Shown here piece after piece: positions 44,746 to 55,529 of a DNA stretch of 64,000 bases (positions are counted from its first letter, which is position 1; every line of letters starts with the position of its first letter). Location of the stretch: the NCBI RefSeq assembly GCF_025370935.1, contig NC_133494.1, forward strand, positions 8,089,841 through 8,153,840, given 5' to 3'. The translations under genes were made by a program, and so were the position numbers. Below the pieces are notes generated by a model, which was not told where the DNA came from, made no database searches, and saw only the letters and a list, made by a program, of their open reading frames with translations. This DNA comes from Choristoneura fumiferana. Taxonomy: Eukaryota > Arthropoda > Insecta > Lepidoptera > Tortricidae.

Positions 44746-44847
44746 GACTCATTTACCGACCTTGGGCTTCATGACAAGAAAATTAGTATGGGCAATGACT
44801 CATTTACCGACCACGGGTTTCATGACAAGCACATTAAGGTCGAGGGT
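44746..44847. repeat. 51-bp tandem repeat in an open frame
   Basis: GACTCATTTACCGACC begins at 44746 and again at 44797. The units (GACTCATTTACCGACCTTGG then GCTTCATGACAAG; and GACTCATTTACCGACCACGG then GTTTCATGACAAG) are exactly 51 bases apart, so within the plus frame 44638-44973 they give two 17-residue repeats, DSFTDLGLHDKKISMGN and DSFTDHGFHDKHIKVEG. There are no splice signals or family match, so repeat DNA next to the MITE is more likely than a gene. Confidence 0.6.
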
Positions 44848-44979
44848 TTTATTTGGGGGGTTGCAACCAAGGTAGCCTGCATGTTTCGACACTGTTTACG
44901 ACCAAGTGTGATGAAAAATGTTTTAAAGTTGCCAGCTGGACCAAGAGTGGTTCTTGATTTTTTTACCGATTGACCACAG

Positions 44980-46160
44980 CACTAAATTTGCATGATGTCA
45001 CGAATAGACAACCTGTGTAAAATTAGATTAGCACTAGGGAATCCAATCCCGGGATAGAATGACAGATCCCCGGCATGTTGACTTTTGTAAATGTTCTCTC
45101 TTTCATTCTCTTTGCGACGCAAACTTAAAATACATATTTTTAACTGTGTGCAAGAAGTAGAGCTAGAACTAGCCTAGTAAATAAATCATAATAATCAATA
45201 TTACGAAACGATTATGTAGCTTTGTAATGATTCACTTTTAGGCTTAATCACTTTGCCAATAATTATTTAAAAAGTTTAATACCAAATCCAATAAACGCGA
45301 GTACTTGACTTTTGAATAATCTTAATCAAAATCATTGTTACAAAAGTACTTTTAATTTTATCGCGATACGCTGTAGGGCATTGACCTATTCATACAATAT
45401 TTCTGACAAATTGCGTTACATTGCTTAAAGGAATTTCAACCTTAGCGGTTTGAAATTACGTGGTTTTTATTATATGCAGCTTTATCCACTTGGATGGCCA
45501 GTTACCCCGTTTAATTGTTACGCACCCCATGATGTCCTTCACAATGTTTTTACGGTCGGTTGCTACGATTATGTTAATTATTATACGCACATCTTAAATT
45601 AACACATCTACCCCTAAAACACGTTGAATTCTGACAAAAGAAACAGTAACCATTAGTGATTTTGCCGGTTTCAATGAAAGAACCAGATTTTTTGCACCAA
45701 ACTGACCCATTGTTGGTTAAATTACGAATTCGTCGCAGCGCGAATATCCGATTTCGAATTTCTCTTTACTGAGATAAGCTATTAAAAATCCTACTACCAT
45801 GTAATATTCAAATAATAAAGCTGTGAAGCTGTTTGCCGAATACATTTTAGTTGCATACTCGCACATACTTATGTAAATAAATATTTTTAATGCATATTAC
45901 AGTGACATTTTTCAAATGTATGTACATAGTATGGTTATAGATAATGTGCCAAATATTGGAAAACCTAAATCGATAATGTTTTCATTTGATGTTCAGGTAG
46001 GTATAAGAAAATCATCCCCTTACAATCTTTCCACCCAATTGCCTGCAGAAGGTTTATGTTTTTCGAGCTTATGCACATACTTATGTGTAAATTTTTTAAA
46101 TTTTTGTGACGCCGTAGACACTAAAACTTCATTGTTATGTATAGTTGCAAGATGCCCAGG
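44980..46160. other. Intronic sequence, nothing assigned
   Basis: AT-rich. GATGTTCAGGTAGGT at about 45990-46004 looks like a weak acceptor-donor fusion but lacks a proper pyrimidine tract. Confidence 0.35.
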
Positions 46161-46164
46161 CGAA

Positions 46165-46285
46165 AGTGTTTAACTTGATACCTCCACGGGGTTCCGAGAT
46201 AAGGGATATTGACAAACAGATAGACAGCCAAACAGACAAACAGATGGATAGCTTCTTTAGAAGTAAAAAACCTTAGAAAAAAATG
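46165..46285 (+). repeat. GTTCCG-type repeat, internal fragment
   Basis: TTAACTTGATACCTCCACGG, GGTTCCGAGATAAGGGATAT, then a GACA/AACA microsatellite (46215-46245). Resembles the reverse complement of 34530-34640. The terminal hairpin is lost. Confidence 0.5.
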
Positions 46286-46289
46286 TCGT

Positions 46290-47155
46290 GTATCAAACTT
46301 GATACGGTTTCTTTGCTTAATAAAAAATATCCAACGATTCCATCTTCTAATAAAGCCGCGGTAAAACTACAACTTCTGCAAATATGCTCGTTTCTTACAA
46401 TCCTAAAGTAAAAAAAAATCAAACACTACATGCAATACAACGTATTATTTAATGCACACCACAAACCAGAAAATAACTTTACACAGAGACAACATTATTA
46501 TTTTTTAAAACATTGTATTTGATTACAACTGTATAATAACTAACCGCGTATTTTTTCATTCTGGCTTTACATGAATTAGTAACACTAACACTCATTGTCA
46601 TTCAAACTGTGAGCTCTCGAACTCGCAGATTAATATTCAAATGCGAATCAACATTGCATTGATTACGCCGTTTCTACTTATTCCTTTGAAGCTGATTATA
46701 AAAAAAGGTTGTAATCCCCTTTCGGGTGCATTGTAATGCAACACTACAGTCATAGTCATAATGAAAGGGCGTTGTTAAATTCTAATTCTAACAGACCGGA
46801 GACCCTCGAATTTTGATGTCGTGGTCAGCGTAATTCGACACTAAGTTGTCTGCGTTAAATTTTACTCTATAATTTGTAAGGTGTTTGAAAATACAGGACA
46901 AAGGATACGGGTTCATTGGCATGTGAACTTTAGTTTCTGTTTAAAAAACTACACAAAGGTACCTGAACTTGATTAAGTGTGATATTTGCCTTAACTTGAA
47001 ATCATGTGTTTTCCCAGAAATAAGACCAAGCTAGATGTAAGTTAGAGCTGTTTTCGAGATCCCCAAAATAAATAAATAAACATACAAGAATACGGTTTTT
47101 GACAACTCCTGATTTTGCCATATCTTAATATTATTATGAAAATATAGATATACAG
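46290..47155. other. Intronic sequence, nothing assigned
   Basis: AT-rich. No supported feature. Confidence 0.35.
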
Positions 47156-47157
47156 AT

Positions 47158-47505
47158 ACCCCGTTATTCATAAACGACAATCAAACCTATTTTAGTTAAA
47201 ATGCCGCTAAAATTCGTTTGTCCTTCCTTATTGTATTCCTTATTTCTGTCCATTGTAAAGGTTGCCTGGAAGAGATCGCTCTGAAGCGATAAGGCCGCCT
47301 ATTGCTTACCTTAGAAAATCTCTATGTATATACTTGTGTTCTCTGTACTGTTTACTGTATTGGTGTGCAATAAAGAGTTATTGTATTGTATTGTATTGTA
47401 TTGTATTGTCCTTATCTGTCACTTCGACATTTGTATTTGTTAGAAAGGGACAAAGCATTTGTTAGTTAACATAGGCTTGTTAAGTTTTATGAATAAGGGG
47501 GTTAG
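47158..47505. mobile_element. Palindromic MITE interrupted by a LINE end
   Basis: The left end ACCCCGTTATTCATAAACGA and a CCTATTTTAGTTAAAATG block face the right end TAACATAGGCTTGTTAAG plus TTTTATGAATAAGGGGGTTA. I recognise the terminal CCCCCTTATTCATAAA repeats from other lepidopteran copies. The centre carries a foreign LINE 3' end (47262-47408). Confidence 0.65.
47262..47408 (+). mobile_element. LINE 3' end with (ATTGT)n tail
   Basis: GCCTGGAAGAGATCGCTCTG, AAGCGATAAGGCCGCCTATT, TTCTCTGTACTGTTTACTGT, GGTGTGCAATAAAGAGTTAT (AATAAA signal), then ATTGT repeats to 47408. CCTTATTTCTGTCC before it (47237) and TCCTTATCTGTCAC after it (47408) look like a diverged target duplication. A diverged relative is at 56955-57075. 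Confidence 0.7.
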
Positions 47506-47829
47506 TGTTTAGCGAAGAGAAAATTTAAATCGATTGAAAATGGATTTATAGTGAATTTTTCAAAATCTATATACCTGTCTCTTTCTCAAACGCTTTTCTC
47601 TATGCAGCAAGTATGGCGGTACTGGCGTGTGACGTCACATGCCAGTATGTCTTTCTCTGTCTAATCTTGAATTTCAAACCTTTATAACTTTGTTATTTGT
47701 AAAGGTAGCTTAAAAATTGTTTTTCTATTCGATAACAGGCAGTGTGTAGTTTTAATTTATAAAACATATACAAAATAGTCAAATACCGTATTGATTGTAG
47801 ATATTTCTTATTAAACCTCGACGTAAAAA

Positions 47830-48015
47830 GACGCCAATGTATGTTTGTTAATGGCACCGAAGCTCTCAAACGAATAAACCGATTTCAATGCATTTTATTT
47901 TAAGTGACAGCAAATTTCCTTGCAGTGTTTTTTAGGTATGTATGATGAAAATCGGTTCAGCCGTTTTTGAGATATTGAACTTTGAAATGACAATGTCGGG
48001 GATTTTTTAAACTTT
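47830..48015 (+). repeat. GTCGGGGGTT-type repeat, diverged
   Basis: GTATGTTTGTTAATGGCACC, ATAAACCGATTTCAATGCAT, GATGAAAATCGGTTCAGCCG, TTTTTGAGATATTGAACTTT and GACAATGTCGGGGATTTTTT. Distant copy of the 5385-5598 family. Confidence 0.5.
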
Positions 48016-48843
48016 TCTTAGTTATTTATAAGTGAAATGAATATTGACGATTGAACACGCTTGTAACCCTTCCATATGCAAGCATCGTGAGGATAAAGGG
48101 GAGTAAAAATTCCTTTTATACTTTGAAACATGTTAAAAAAGCTTAGCTGCTTTTAGCTTGGACACATTTTAAAAGTCTCAGCTCCTCTCAGCAACTCTCC
48201 GCTCAACAAGTATCAACCTTGAAATTAATTCCCCTCCTGACATTCAATTTTCCTGCCCCACTTTTAAACCCTGACCTCGCCTCTCCAGGAAAACCCATTT
48301 TGAAGTCAACTGTTAAGCTTAATGCAAATACGTTTTAAAGAGTTGAGGTGGAGTGCGGCGTGGCACGAAAGCGCATGTTTTGAAAATATACGTTCAAATG
48401 CTGAAAAGAGACTTTCTAAATATGTTTATGGACAGAGCTTTAAGTTTGAATGAGTTGTTGTTATTCAGTTTACGAATATAACAGGAAATTGCAGTTGCAT
48501 CTTCTAAAATGTGGCACAGATAAAGTATACCACAGTCATCATTGAAAGTAATTTGACCCTCCTTAGTTGCTCCAAACATATTCTCTGTCCACAAAGGAAG
48601 GTGAAAAGACTATTCAGAGCCACGACTTATATAATACAATAGCTCTTTAACTCGTTGTCCGAACTAAACGGACACATTCCCTTTAATGACCTGTTAGCTT
48701 TGTATAGCTTATTAGTTTTTTAAAGATTGATCGCATTCTCGACTCGAGTACTTGAGTGAAGATGCATTTCTCTTTTGTTTGTCGAATTTTGATAAACGTT
48801 GTGTTTTTAATGTATCTAAAGCAGTCGATTTTTATGGAATACA

Positions 48844-48946
48844 GTCCAGAACTAAGTATAGATAACTATTTAAGTTTAAAGGTAGGAGGAGTTTTTGAAT
48901 TTTGGTACTTACTAAAACAACGAAAACTTTGTACTTAGTTCTGGAC
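48844..48946. repeat. Hairpin with 15-bp perfect arms
   Basis: GTCCAGAACTAAGTA (48844-48858) and TACTTAGTTCTGGAC (48932-48946) are perfect complements around a 73-base loop. Possibly the end of a decayed MITE. Confidence 0.55.
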
Positions 48947-48949
48947 TTC

Positions 48950-50160
48950 GTGGTTGTAGCCGCTATTTGTATGTATAGTCTGTTTTTTTATATTAATAAA
49001 ACAATCATTAAATAAACACTGGTAGTTAATGAACTTTCTTCATCTGGACAAAAATTGTTATTTGTTTCTTTGGATACAATAAATGAATAGCTTTCATGAA
49101 ATCCATATTAATCAATGGGGAAACGTGAAATGAAAACTAAAATCTCGATCAATATTCAAACCACAGACTCAATGGTGACAATAGAATTCTTTCTCAGGGG
49201 ATGAAGAAAGGAGGTCATCGCCCTATGAGATAATAAGGGTGGCTCCACAATTCCGTTGTTTACGTATTGTATTCTTTGTGTGTATTGTTATACACTTGTC
49301 TTCGCTTCACCTTGCTTTGTAAACTCGACGTTACGATTGTTACAGGGTGGTTCGAATCAATGTACAGTGTACGAACCCAATACAGGTAGTAGGTATACAT
49401 TTCGGAATTATGTTTTATTGGTCTCTTGTGAGATATGAGACCAAGTTACTCGCAATAAAGTTACTGTTGTTTATTTTACTTTTTTATGCTTAATCGAATT
49501 TATATTATTTATGACACATATTTAAGCCATTGCTTGGGAAAAACTTTGCATATTTTTCAAAGCAGGCTTTGTCATTTCAAATAATGTTGGCAAGTAAAAT
49601 AATTTAGTTTGAAGTAGCAAAAGTTAGTTTAAGCTTTTTGTAAGTAAAATATTCTTTATAGTAAACTGTCAGATATAAGGCAAATACTCGTATGATACGA
49701 GTAGCAGCATAAAACTCCCGATTTAATTTTTCACTTATTTTTCGGGCTCAAAATTGTTTATTAATTTTCTCAAATCAACGTCATCCTGTACAAATTTTAA
49801 ACTGTCCATCTAAACCTGCATCGAGATCAACTAGATTAAAGTAGAGTAATATAATAAAGAGTTAACTGTGTGAATAACAGCATCCCTTTATTCGCTATTG
49901 TGTGCATGGGAACGTCTTGCCATCACTGGGTCATGACGTGAAATAAAGACCCATTGTCCATATTATTGTCCGAGATAATTCACCCCAATTCCATGAGAAG
50001 CTTATAAATAACAAACAATATGTGTTTATGGTATGATTTAAATTTGGTACAGAAGACTGTTAAAGTCGATCTTTCAGTGTCAGGATTCGACGATCGGGGC
50101 CGATCTTTTACGACTAATATGATGTGTTATCGAGTCTTGGATATTAAATATTATGCATTT
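48950..50160. other. Intronic sequence, nothing assigned
   Basis: AT-rich. No supported feature. Confidence 0.35.
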
Positions 50161-50164
50161 TCTG

Positions 50165-50315
50165 TTTCTTCTTCATTCTTTTCGACCCTCTTGGTGTAGG
50201 TCCCTCAATAATTTCCGCTTTTTGCTGTATTGAGCCCACCGAATGTAATTGATTCCAGCCATCTTCTTCACGTCGTCTTTCCATCGCATTTGTGGTCCTT
50301 CCAAAAATACCATGA
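50165..50315 (-). pseudogene. RTE-like LINE ORF tail, decayed
   Basis: On the minus strand a frame reads EGPQMRWKDDVKKMAGINYI, RWAQYSKKRKLLRDLHQEG then a stop, matching GRPxxRWxDDIxKxAGxxWxRxAxDRxxWxxLxEA of non-LTR LINE ends. Only the last ~45 codons remain. The alternative frame of 60 codons is a shadow. Confidence 0.65.
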
Positions 50316-50574
50316 AAAGATATCAACCCTAAACTAGCAATTTTTGTACATTTATTAAAGTATTTATTTTTGGGTTACTACTACTTATATTTAGATATAT
50401 CTTCGGCAAATTTATCTACGTTTGTCACGCGCTGACATGACGTGCTACCTCGCCCCCGCCACCGCGTCTCATTCCTAGGGACGGTCGCGCACGCTGTTAT
50501 TGGGATATAGATTAGTCAATTGTCAAACCAATCGTCCTATGATATTTATGTTTTTGAAATCATGCCTGTCTAAT

Positions 50575-50760
50575 CCGTGCCGTGCCTGTTTGAAAATAAT
50601 ACGGACCCATGTCGTGAAATCATCGTGAAAGGCGACTAAGGACCTGTGGGCAGCAACGCTGACCACAATAGTGAAAATAGTGACTTACTGATGACTTGAC
50701 ATAGTTTATAAGCCTATTTTAAATGTATGCCATACGATTAAATAAAATAATGATGACATA
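50575..50760 (+). repeat. Possible LINE 3' UTR fragment
   Basis: CATCGTGAAAGGCGACTAAG and GCAACGCTGACCACAATAGT resemble the GTCGTAAGAGGCGACTAAGG class of LINE 3' UTRs, and the segment ends TTAAATAAAATAATGATGAC. Weak resemblance only. Confidence 0.35.
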
Positions 50761-51273
50761 GTGACTTAGAAGAAACGTCCATGTTGTATTGGCGTCCTAC
50801 TGCTAAGGCAAGGGCAGTGGCGTGCATTATATAATCCTTCGCTAAGAAGTCTGACTTAACCTGACGAGATTTTCGCAATATAATTCGAATTTATTGAATC
50901 AGGTGGTAGTTTGCGAATACCAATGAACTATAAATAATTACTTTGCGCACTCGAACAGAAATTGTCTAAGGTAACATTTTTCTTTTTAATTAAGGGTTTT
51001 TTGGGTTAGGCCACTTCTCTTTAACGATCGTATTTAATTCAAGCGTAGGTCTGAGATTTATTAAATATAGTGTTAATATCTTTGTAGCGGTCCGAGGGTC
51101 ACCAACGGTGCTGGCTGAAAATCAGCGCTGGTGTGTTTATTATTAACGCTTCAGCATTATGCTGAGCCAGTGTCCGATTCACAACCGCAATGACGCATAC
51201 TTCTTTCTACATGTTGTCTATTTGTATGTACTTAATACTATTGTTGTGTCTTACTTGTGTTGTGAATAAATGT

Positions 51274-51302
51274 ATTTTCTTTCTTTCTTTTCTTTCTTTC
51301 TA
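51274..51302. repeat. (TTTC)n microsatellite
   Basis: TTTCTTTCTTTCTTTTCTTT continuing to 51302, immediately left of the foldback element. Confidence 0.85.
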
Positions 51303-51304
51303 TC

Positions 51305-51595
51305 ATTTATGATTGGCTTTTTGGAGTCTTTTTGTATTTTTTTATTTCAACTCCAAATTTGTTACTTTTACGGGTAGTTCGTGAAACCATATCGAAATCA
51401 CAAACTGAGACATGGATGCACAGAAAAATCATGATGGACAGGAATAGATTCTTCGTGTCTAGATTCCTGTCCAGCGGTGATATAGGGGTTATAGCACGCA
51501 GTACGGATTGCTGAGGACCTGAGTTCGATTGCCAGCACTGGTCTCTTTTTCTGGTTTTTCTGTGCATCCATGTCTCAGTTTGTGTTTTCGATATT
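51305..51595. mobile_element. Foldback element with tRNA-like Pol III core
   Basis: The left part TTTATGATTGGCTTTTTGGA (51305) to 51390 matches the arm of 7745-7897. ATCGAAATCACAAACTGAGA and CATGGATGCACAGAAAAA (51391-51427) then pair with the mirror block 51556-51593 over 38 bases. Between the mirrors is CTGTCCAGCGGTG, box A-like TATAGCACGCAG, box B GAGTTCGATTGCC (51521-51533) and CAGCACTGG, which pairs back with CCAGCGGTG. The tRNA-like unit therefore sits in the loop of a long hairpin. The terminal right arm (GACTCC...CAATCAT) is lost. Confidence 0.7.
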
Positions 51596-51599
51596 AAAA

Positions 51600-52845
51600 T
51601 CTTTTTTCATATTCGTAGACTGATCTGGCTAAATGGAACCTAATTGCACATTTACCCACTAAAACCTCTTCCTTTGAATTACTATTACTTCTAAGGGGAC
51701 AGTCAGAATACTTTGTCGAAGTAATAAAGGTTACTGTCATAGTTTTAAACGTTCGCATGTATTTAAACCCTTTCTAAAACCACTGTCCAGCTTCAAGCGG
51801 AGCGATGCGAAGATAGTAAAGGCAATCGATATTCTCAGGATTTTAGTAACGTAATAACTAATAACGTATATGATACGAGCTACGTATACCTAATAATTAT
51901 TTTTCTTAGAATACGATAGATAACAGATACACGCATAGTAAGAAGAAGGTTTAATTACTATAGTTGGAACTAGAACTACGAGTATTTTAACTCATCACGA
52001 CTTAAAATAATGCTAACATTTCCATTGGGTAAGTATATAGATTTGTAATGTTGTCGTAACTTAATAAGATAACTAAAAGTTCGCTTTGAAATATACGTTA
52101 CTAGCAGACTATGAGACAGCAACCTAAGCCAAAACCCAGCTAATAGGATCATGTAATAACAATTTCAAATACAATTTAACTTATGACATTTGCCAAGGAA
52201 TAACTGCGCAAAGGCATTATGAACACGAGTTAATGAATTGTATTAAGCCCTTTATAGAGTAGCAAATATCGCGACAGCGATATAACGTGTTGTTAAAGGT
52301 TTTTTCTATCGATACTAGGTGTGATAATTTCTCATTTGTCCTTTATCGATGACATTAACGAAGAAATTCCTTAAATAAGCTAGCTCCAATTGGCTCTAAA
52401 CCATTTATTAAATAAATTTCCAGACTACTGAAAATTGGCCGCCCGTCAGTATTATCAGAAACTTATTTCTTATACCTTGTAAACATACAAATACATAGTT
52501 TATATGCCTATACCTAGCCGCTGTTGCGGACAAAATTGTGTTGTCTTAGTACGTCGTTGCGGTGATAGTGTGTGCCATTCATCACATGACGCCTACGCAG
52601 CCAGATTCAAAGTTATTAAGCCAAGTGCCAGTTGACCTATATGTAGTAGAGATATTTGTTTGCAGAATTATGGAATATCAGAAAACTAACATCAACTTTT
52701 TGTAATTTATGTCTTAGATTGATGTTTCAAGAGCTCTGTTGAAGAAATATACATTTCTTACATTTGAAGTTTTTTTTTTAACCGATTAAGAGTCTCGGTT
52801 TGGATATTTTTAGTGATTTAGTTAAATGATCAATCGCAATATAAT
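51600..52845. other. Intronic sequence, nothing assigned
   Basis: AT-rich. No supported feature. Confidence 0.35.
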
Positions 52846-52847
52846 GG

Positions 52848-53030
52848 TTTAAACTTTCGTGATTTTCACTCATAACTATTACCAGAACCGGGACTTATCA
52901 CGTGCATTGCAGTGGTGACTTGGTGAGTCGGCTCGTGGCCTGTAATGTCGTTGAAACGTCGAGGTAATTATTTTATTAGGGTGATAAGTCCCGATTGTAA
53001 TAGTTTTGAGCAATCGCAATCTTGAGATTA
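52848..53030. mobile_element. Foldback repeat with GGGACTTATCAC ends
   Basis: CCGGGACTTATCACG (about 52890) is mirrored by GTGATAAGTCCCG (about 52981). Outside these, AACTATTACC and GTAATAGTTTTGAG are also mirrored. Inside are GTGGTGACTTGGTGAGTCGG and GTCGTTGAAACGTCGAGGTA. The left end AAACTTTCGTGATTTTCACT matches the right end of 1182-1285 in reverse, so both belong to one family. I recall this GAAACGTCGAGG core from many lepidopteran sequences; its class is unsettled. Confidence 0.65.
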
Positions 53031-53156
53031 GATAAACCTAATCGAGTACTATAGGAAATCATTTCAAAACTATATATTGTCGCTTTTTAGCTTATGGCTA
53101 TGCCATAGTTTCAAATTAAGGTGACACAAATCTGCTTAGATATCATAAGGCCGCCT

Positions 53157-53322
53157 TACACATGCTCGTTACCAGCATGCTAATTAATAAGCATGCTAGT
53201 ACCTGAAGTACCAGTATGCCATTAAATAAGCATGATTAATTGTAGCACGTGTCTATACACACACGTTAGTAGGTATCATTTGCTCAATAGTAGCATGCTT
53301 TGTGCAAGTAACTAGCATGTGT
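53157..53322. repeat. Foldback cluster of AGCATGCTA motifs
   Basis: TTACACATGCTCGTTAC (53157) is mirrored by GTAACTAGCATGTGTAA (53306-53322). Between them, AGCATGCTA/AAGCATG motifs recur at least five times with TAATTAATAA spacers. Likely an old MITE with internal subrepeats. Confidence 0.6.
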
Positions 53323-54049
53323 AACAGTAGTAGCTGTAGTCTAACCACACGCTACCTAACTTTGCCACTGCGACAGCTAAAACCATGTTCACGCAATTTA
53401 GTGACTTATAGCTTTGGATGTTATGAAAATGCGTTATTACCTAGTAAATAATTGTTATTTATGAGGTAGGCTGCCGCATGTAACACAAACATAAATCGGT
53501 TCGTGAAACTTTTCGAAGTAGGTTAAAGTGAAGTTTTGATAACTAATTATACCTACTACTACTTATATTATTAACCTACTAAAATAAAATGTTGATTCAA
53601 GACCTTTGAACTGCCCACGTGACTCTTTCATTAAAACAAACCACAAAGAATTAGTAGTAGCACGTAATAGCTCCTACATAAAGAAATCCTGATTGAAAGA
53701 ATTCTCATTAACTTGTATAATTGCCCTGATTGTGCTCTAAATTATTTCAACATTCCTGAAGCATTTTTCAAAATGTAATCAACCAATATAATCCGAGATC
53801 TGTCTCCGATTGGAGCGATTACAGATCTAATCCGCAATCAAGTCAAGTATCAACTTGGCTGTATAAATTTATTCCATTTAAAATACAATTTCGTATTCAA
53901 AAACTTCGCCACGAAATTAAATCAACCTTTCCAAAATGACAAATGGCCATGCAAATATTTGGCCAGGCAGGTCAAACTTGATGACGCTCTCATCGGAAAG
54001 GTGGATGGTAAACAGGATTTCAATATTTTAAAACGTGTTGAGGAGACAA

Positions 54050-54125
54050 TAACAATTGAAGATCAAGCGAGATGGTGCCGGTGGAGTGGACATATTCGCG
54101 AAAACCGGTCAGATGATTTGTAATG
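54050..54125 (+). pseudogene. Possible LINE tail fragment
   Basis: A frame reads IEDQARWCRWSGHIREN, resembling the (K/R)WRWAGHIAR motif of RTE-like LINEs. No downstream block is conserved, so this is tentative. Confidence 0.3.
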
Positions 54126-54211
54126 GTAGTTAAGAACCTGGGAATAATTTTAATTTAATACTGCCTATTATGATAAAAATACAATTGCATAATTTTTGGA
54201 TGTACCTACTT

Positions 54212-54240
54212 CAATTGTTTTTTTTTTATTTCAGGTAAGT
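54212..54240 (+). promoter_or_regulatory. Candidate recursive splice site (zero-length exon)
   Basis: A tract of ten T's plus ATTTCAG ends at 54234 and is followed with no exon by GTAAGT (54235-54240). This is the ratchet-point consensus (Y)nNCAG|GTAAGT described for long Drosophila introns: the upstream exon is joined to the AG and regenerates a perfect 5' splice site. Here it lies 43.2 kb after the donor at 11043 and 1.54 kb before the acceptor at 55773. A conventional exon starting here would hit TAA at once in the host frame (GG+G, then TAA), which argues for a zero-length exon. Confidence 0.6.
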
Positions 54241-55390
54241 TAAAGAAGAAAAACACGACGCTCGGCTTCTTGGCAAGTCAGATGACTCGTCATTATCATT
54301 AGTAATGGGCAAGTATTGCATCGTAAAATTAAAGAAATTTCCCATCTGAAAATCTTCTAAACAGCGACTTGGACAATGAATGCTTTATGCGCTTGGAATC
54401 GTTAAAAGTTCCTTGTGTAGTTAATTATAGGTCAAAACTGGACGTTGGGACTGTGACCCTTTTGTGGATAAGTAGGGCCATTTGTAAAGAAACGGTCGAA
54501 ATGTGCTAAGTTGTTTAAGTAATATAATACAGAACGACTTTGCCCTTTCCAAAGGGAAAGAAACTACGTGTTTTGGAGAAATTTTCTTTTATTCTTGAAC
54601 CGTGCGTAGAATTTGTTAAGCGTTGACAAATTGTTTCGCTAGAAGTTTATTAGGATTTATACCGGTGGTGGTGTTCCGTTTTCTATTCGAAAATTTATTT
54701 GTTCCTATCCTACATTTGTCTATTTTGCTGAGTTTTTGTCAGCTGAATGTAAGAAGCAAAATTAACATGTTATACGCTGTTGTCATAAGCAATTTCAAAT
54801 GCATGCTACTTTAAATGTTAAATTTGACATCATTGTCACGAAAAGCAATTGGTAAATATTTCATAGTAAGGGCTCTTTTGATGTCTTCATTGACAGTCTT
54901 CCGGAGCAGAAGTTCGAGCTTTGAATCCGCAATAAGTACGTTGCTGCATGTCTGATTACGTCTGACTCAGAGATGCGTACGCGCATAGCAATGTGCAACG
55001 CAACTATTTGTTTATTTTATGGCGTAGACGGTTCGCTGACCAAATTGAGTAAGTAGATATAATACTTAGTAACTCATTACGGCTCAACTAGCGTGTAGTG
55101 TTTACTTCACTTGTTGGCCCGTGGTTGGCCCTTTTTATTCCAGTGCTTTATTTCATAGCCATTAATATATTTTATTACTTATTGCTCCTTAGATCCAGTG
55201 GCAGCAAGTCATTAAACTTGATACTCTATTGTCTACCGCGCGGGCACTCGCAATCGCTTTCACCTTCTCATCTACCCTAACCGTATCTAGAGATACTGTT
55301 CGACAGACAGAATTGGCGAAATCATTTCCGATTTCGAGTCCTTTCATTTAAGTGTCATACATTTTGACGATGATACTAAAGTGAATTTAA

Positions 55391-55529
55391 CCCGTCGAAC
55401 GCCTTGGTGGCGCGTATCTAGATAAGAACTCGTGATTGGTCAATTTTTGTTAAGTACTAGTTTCGATCACCCTGTACCATAGGGTACTAGTTCAAAATTA
55501 CCCAAAAAAGTCATTGGTCGCGCAACGGG
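55391..55529. mobile_element. piggyBac-type MITE with TTAA target duplication
   Basis: TTAA at 55387-55390 and 55530-55533 flanks a 139-bp element that begins CCCGTCGAACG and ends CGCGCAACGGG, the TTAA-CCC...GGG-TTAA layout of piggyBac superfamily elements. The inverted ends pair for about 20 bases with mismatches. GTACTAGTTTCGATCACCCT / AGGGTACTAGTTC gives a second inner palindrome. No transposase. It lies 244 bases upstream of the exon at 55774. Confidence 0.7.

Noticed and set aside
45990..46004. GTTCAG|GTAGGT as another zero-length exon
   Set aside because: Pyrimidine tract is poor and the donor departs from GTAAGT at +4; too weak next to the site at 54234.
52890..52996. Hammerhead ribozyme
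   Set aside because: GAAAC and GTC occur, but no convincing CUGAUGA strand or three-stem fold was found by eye.
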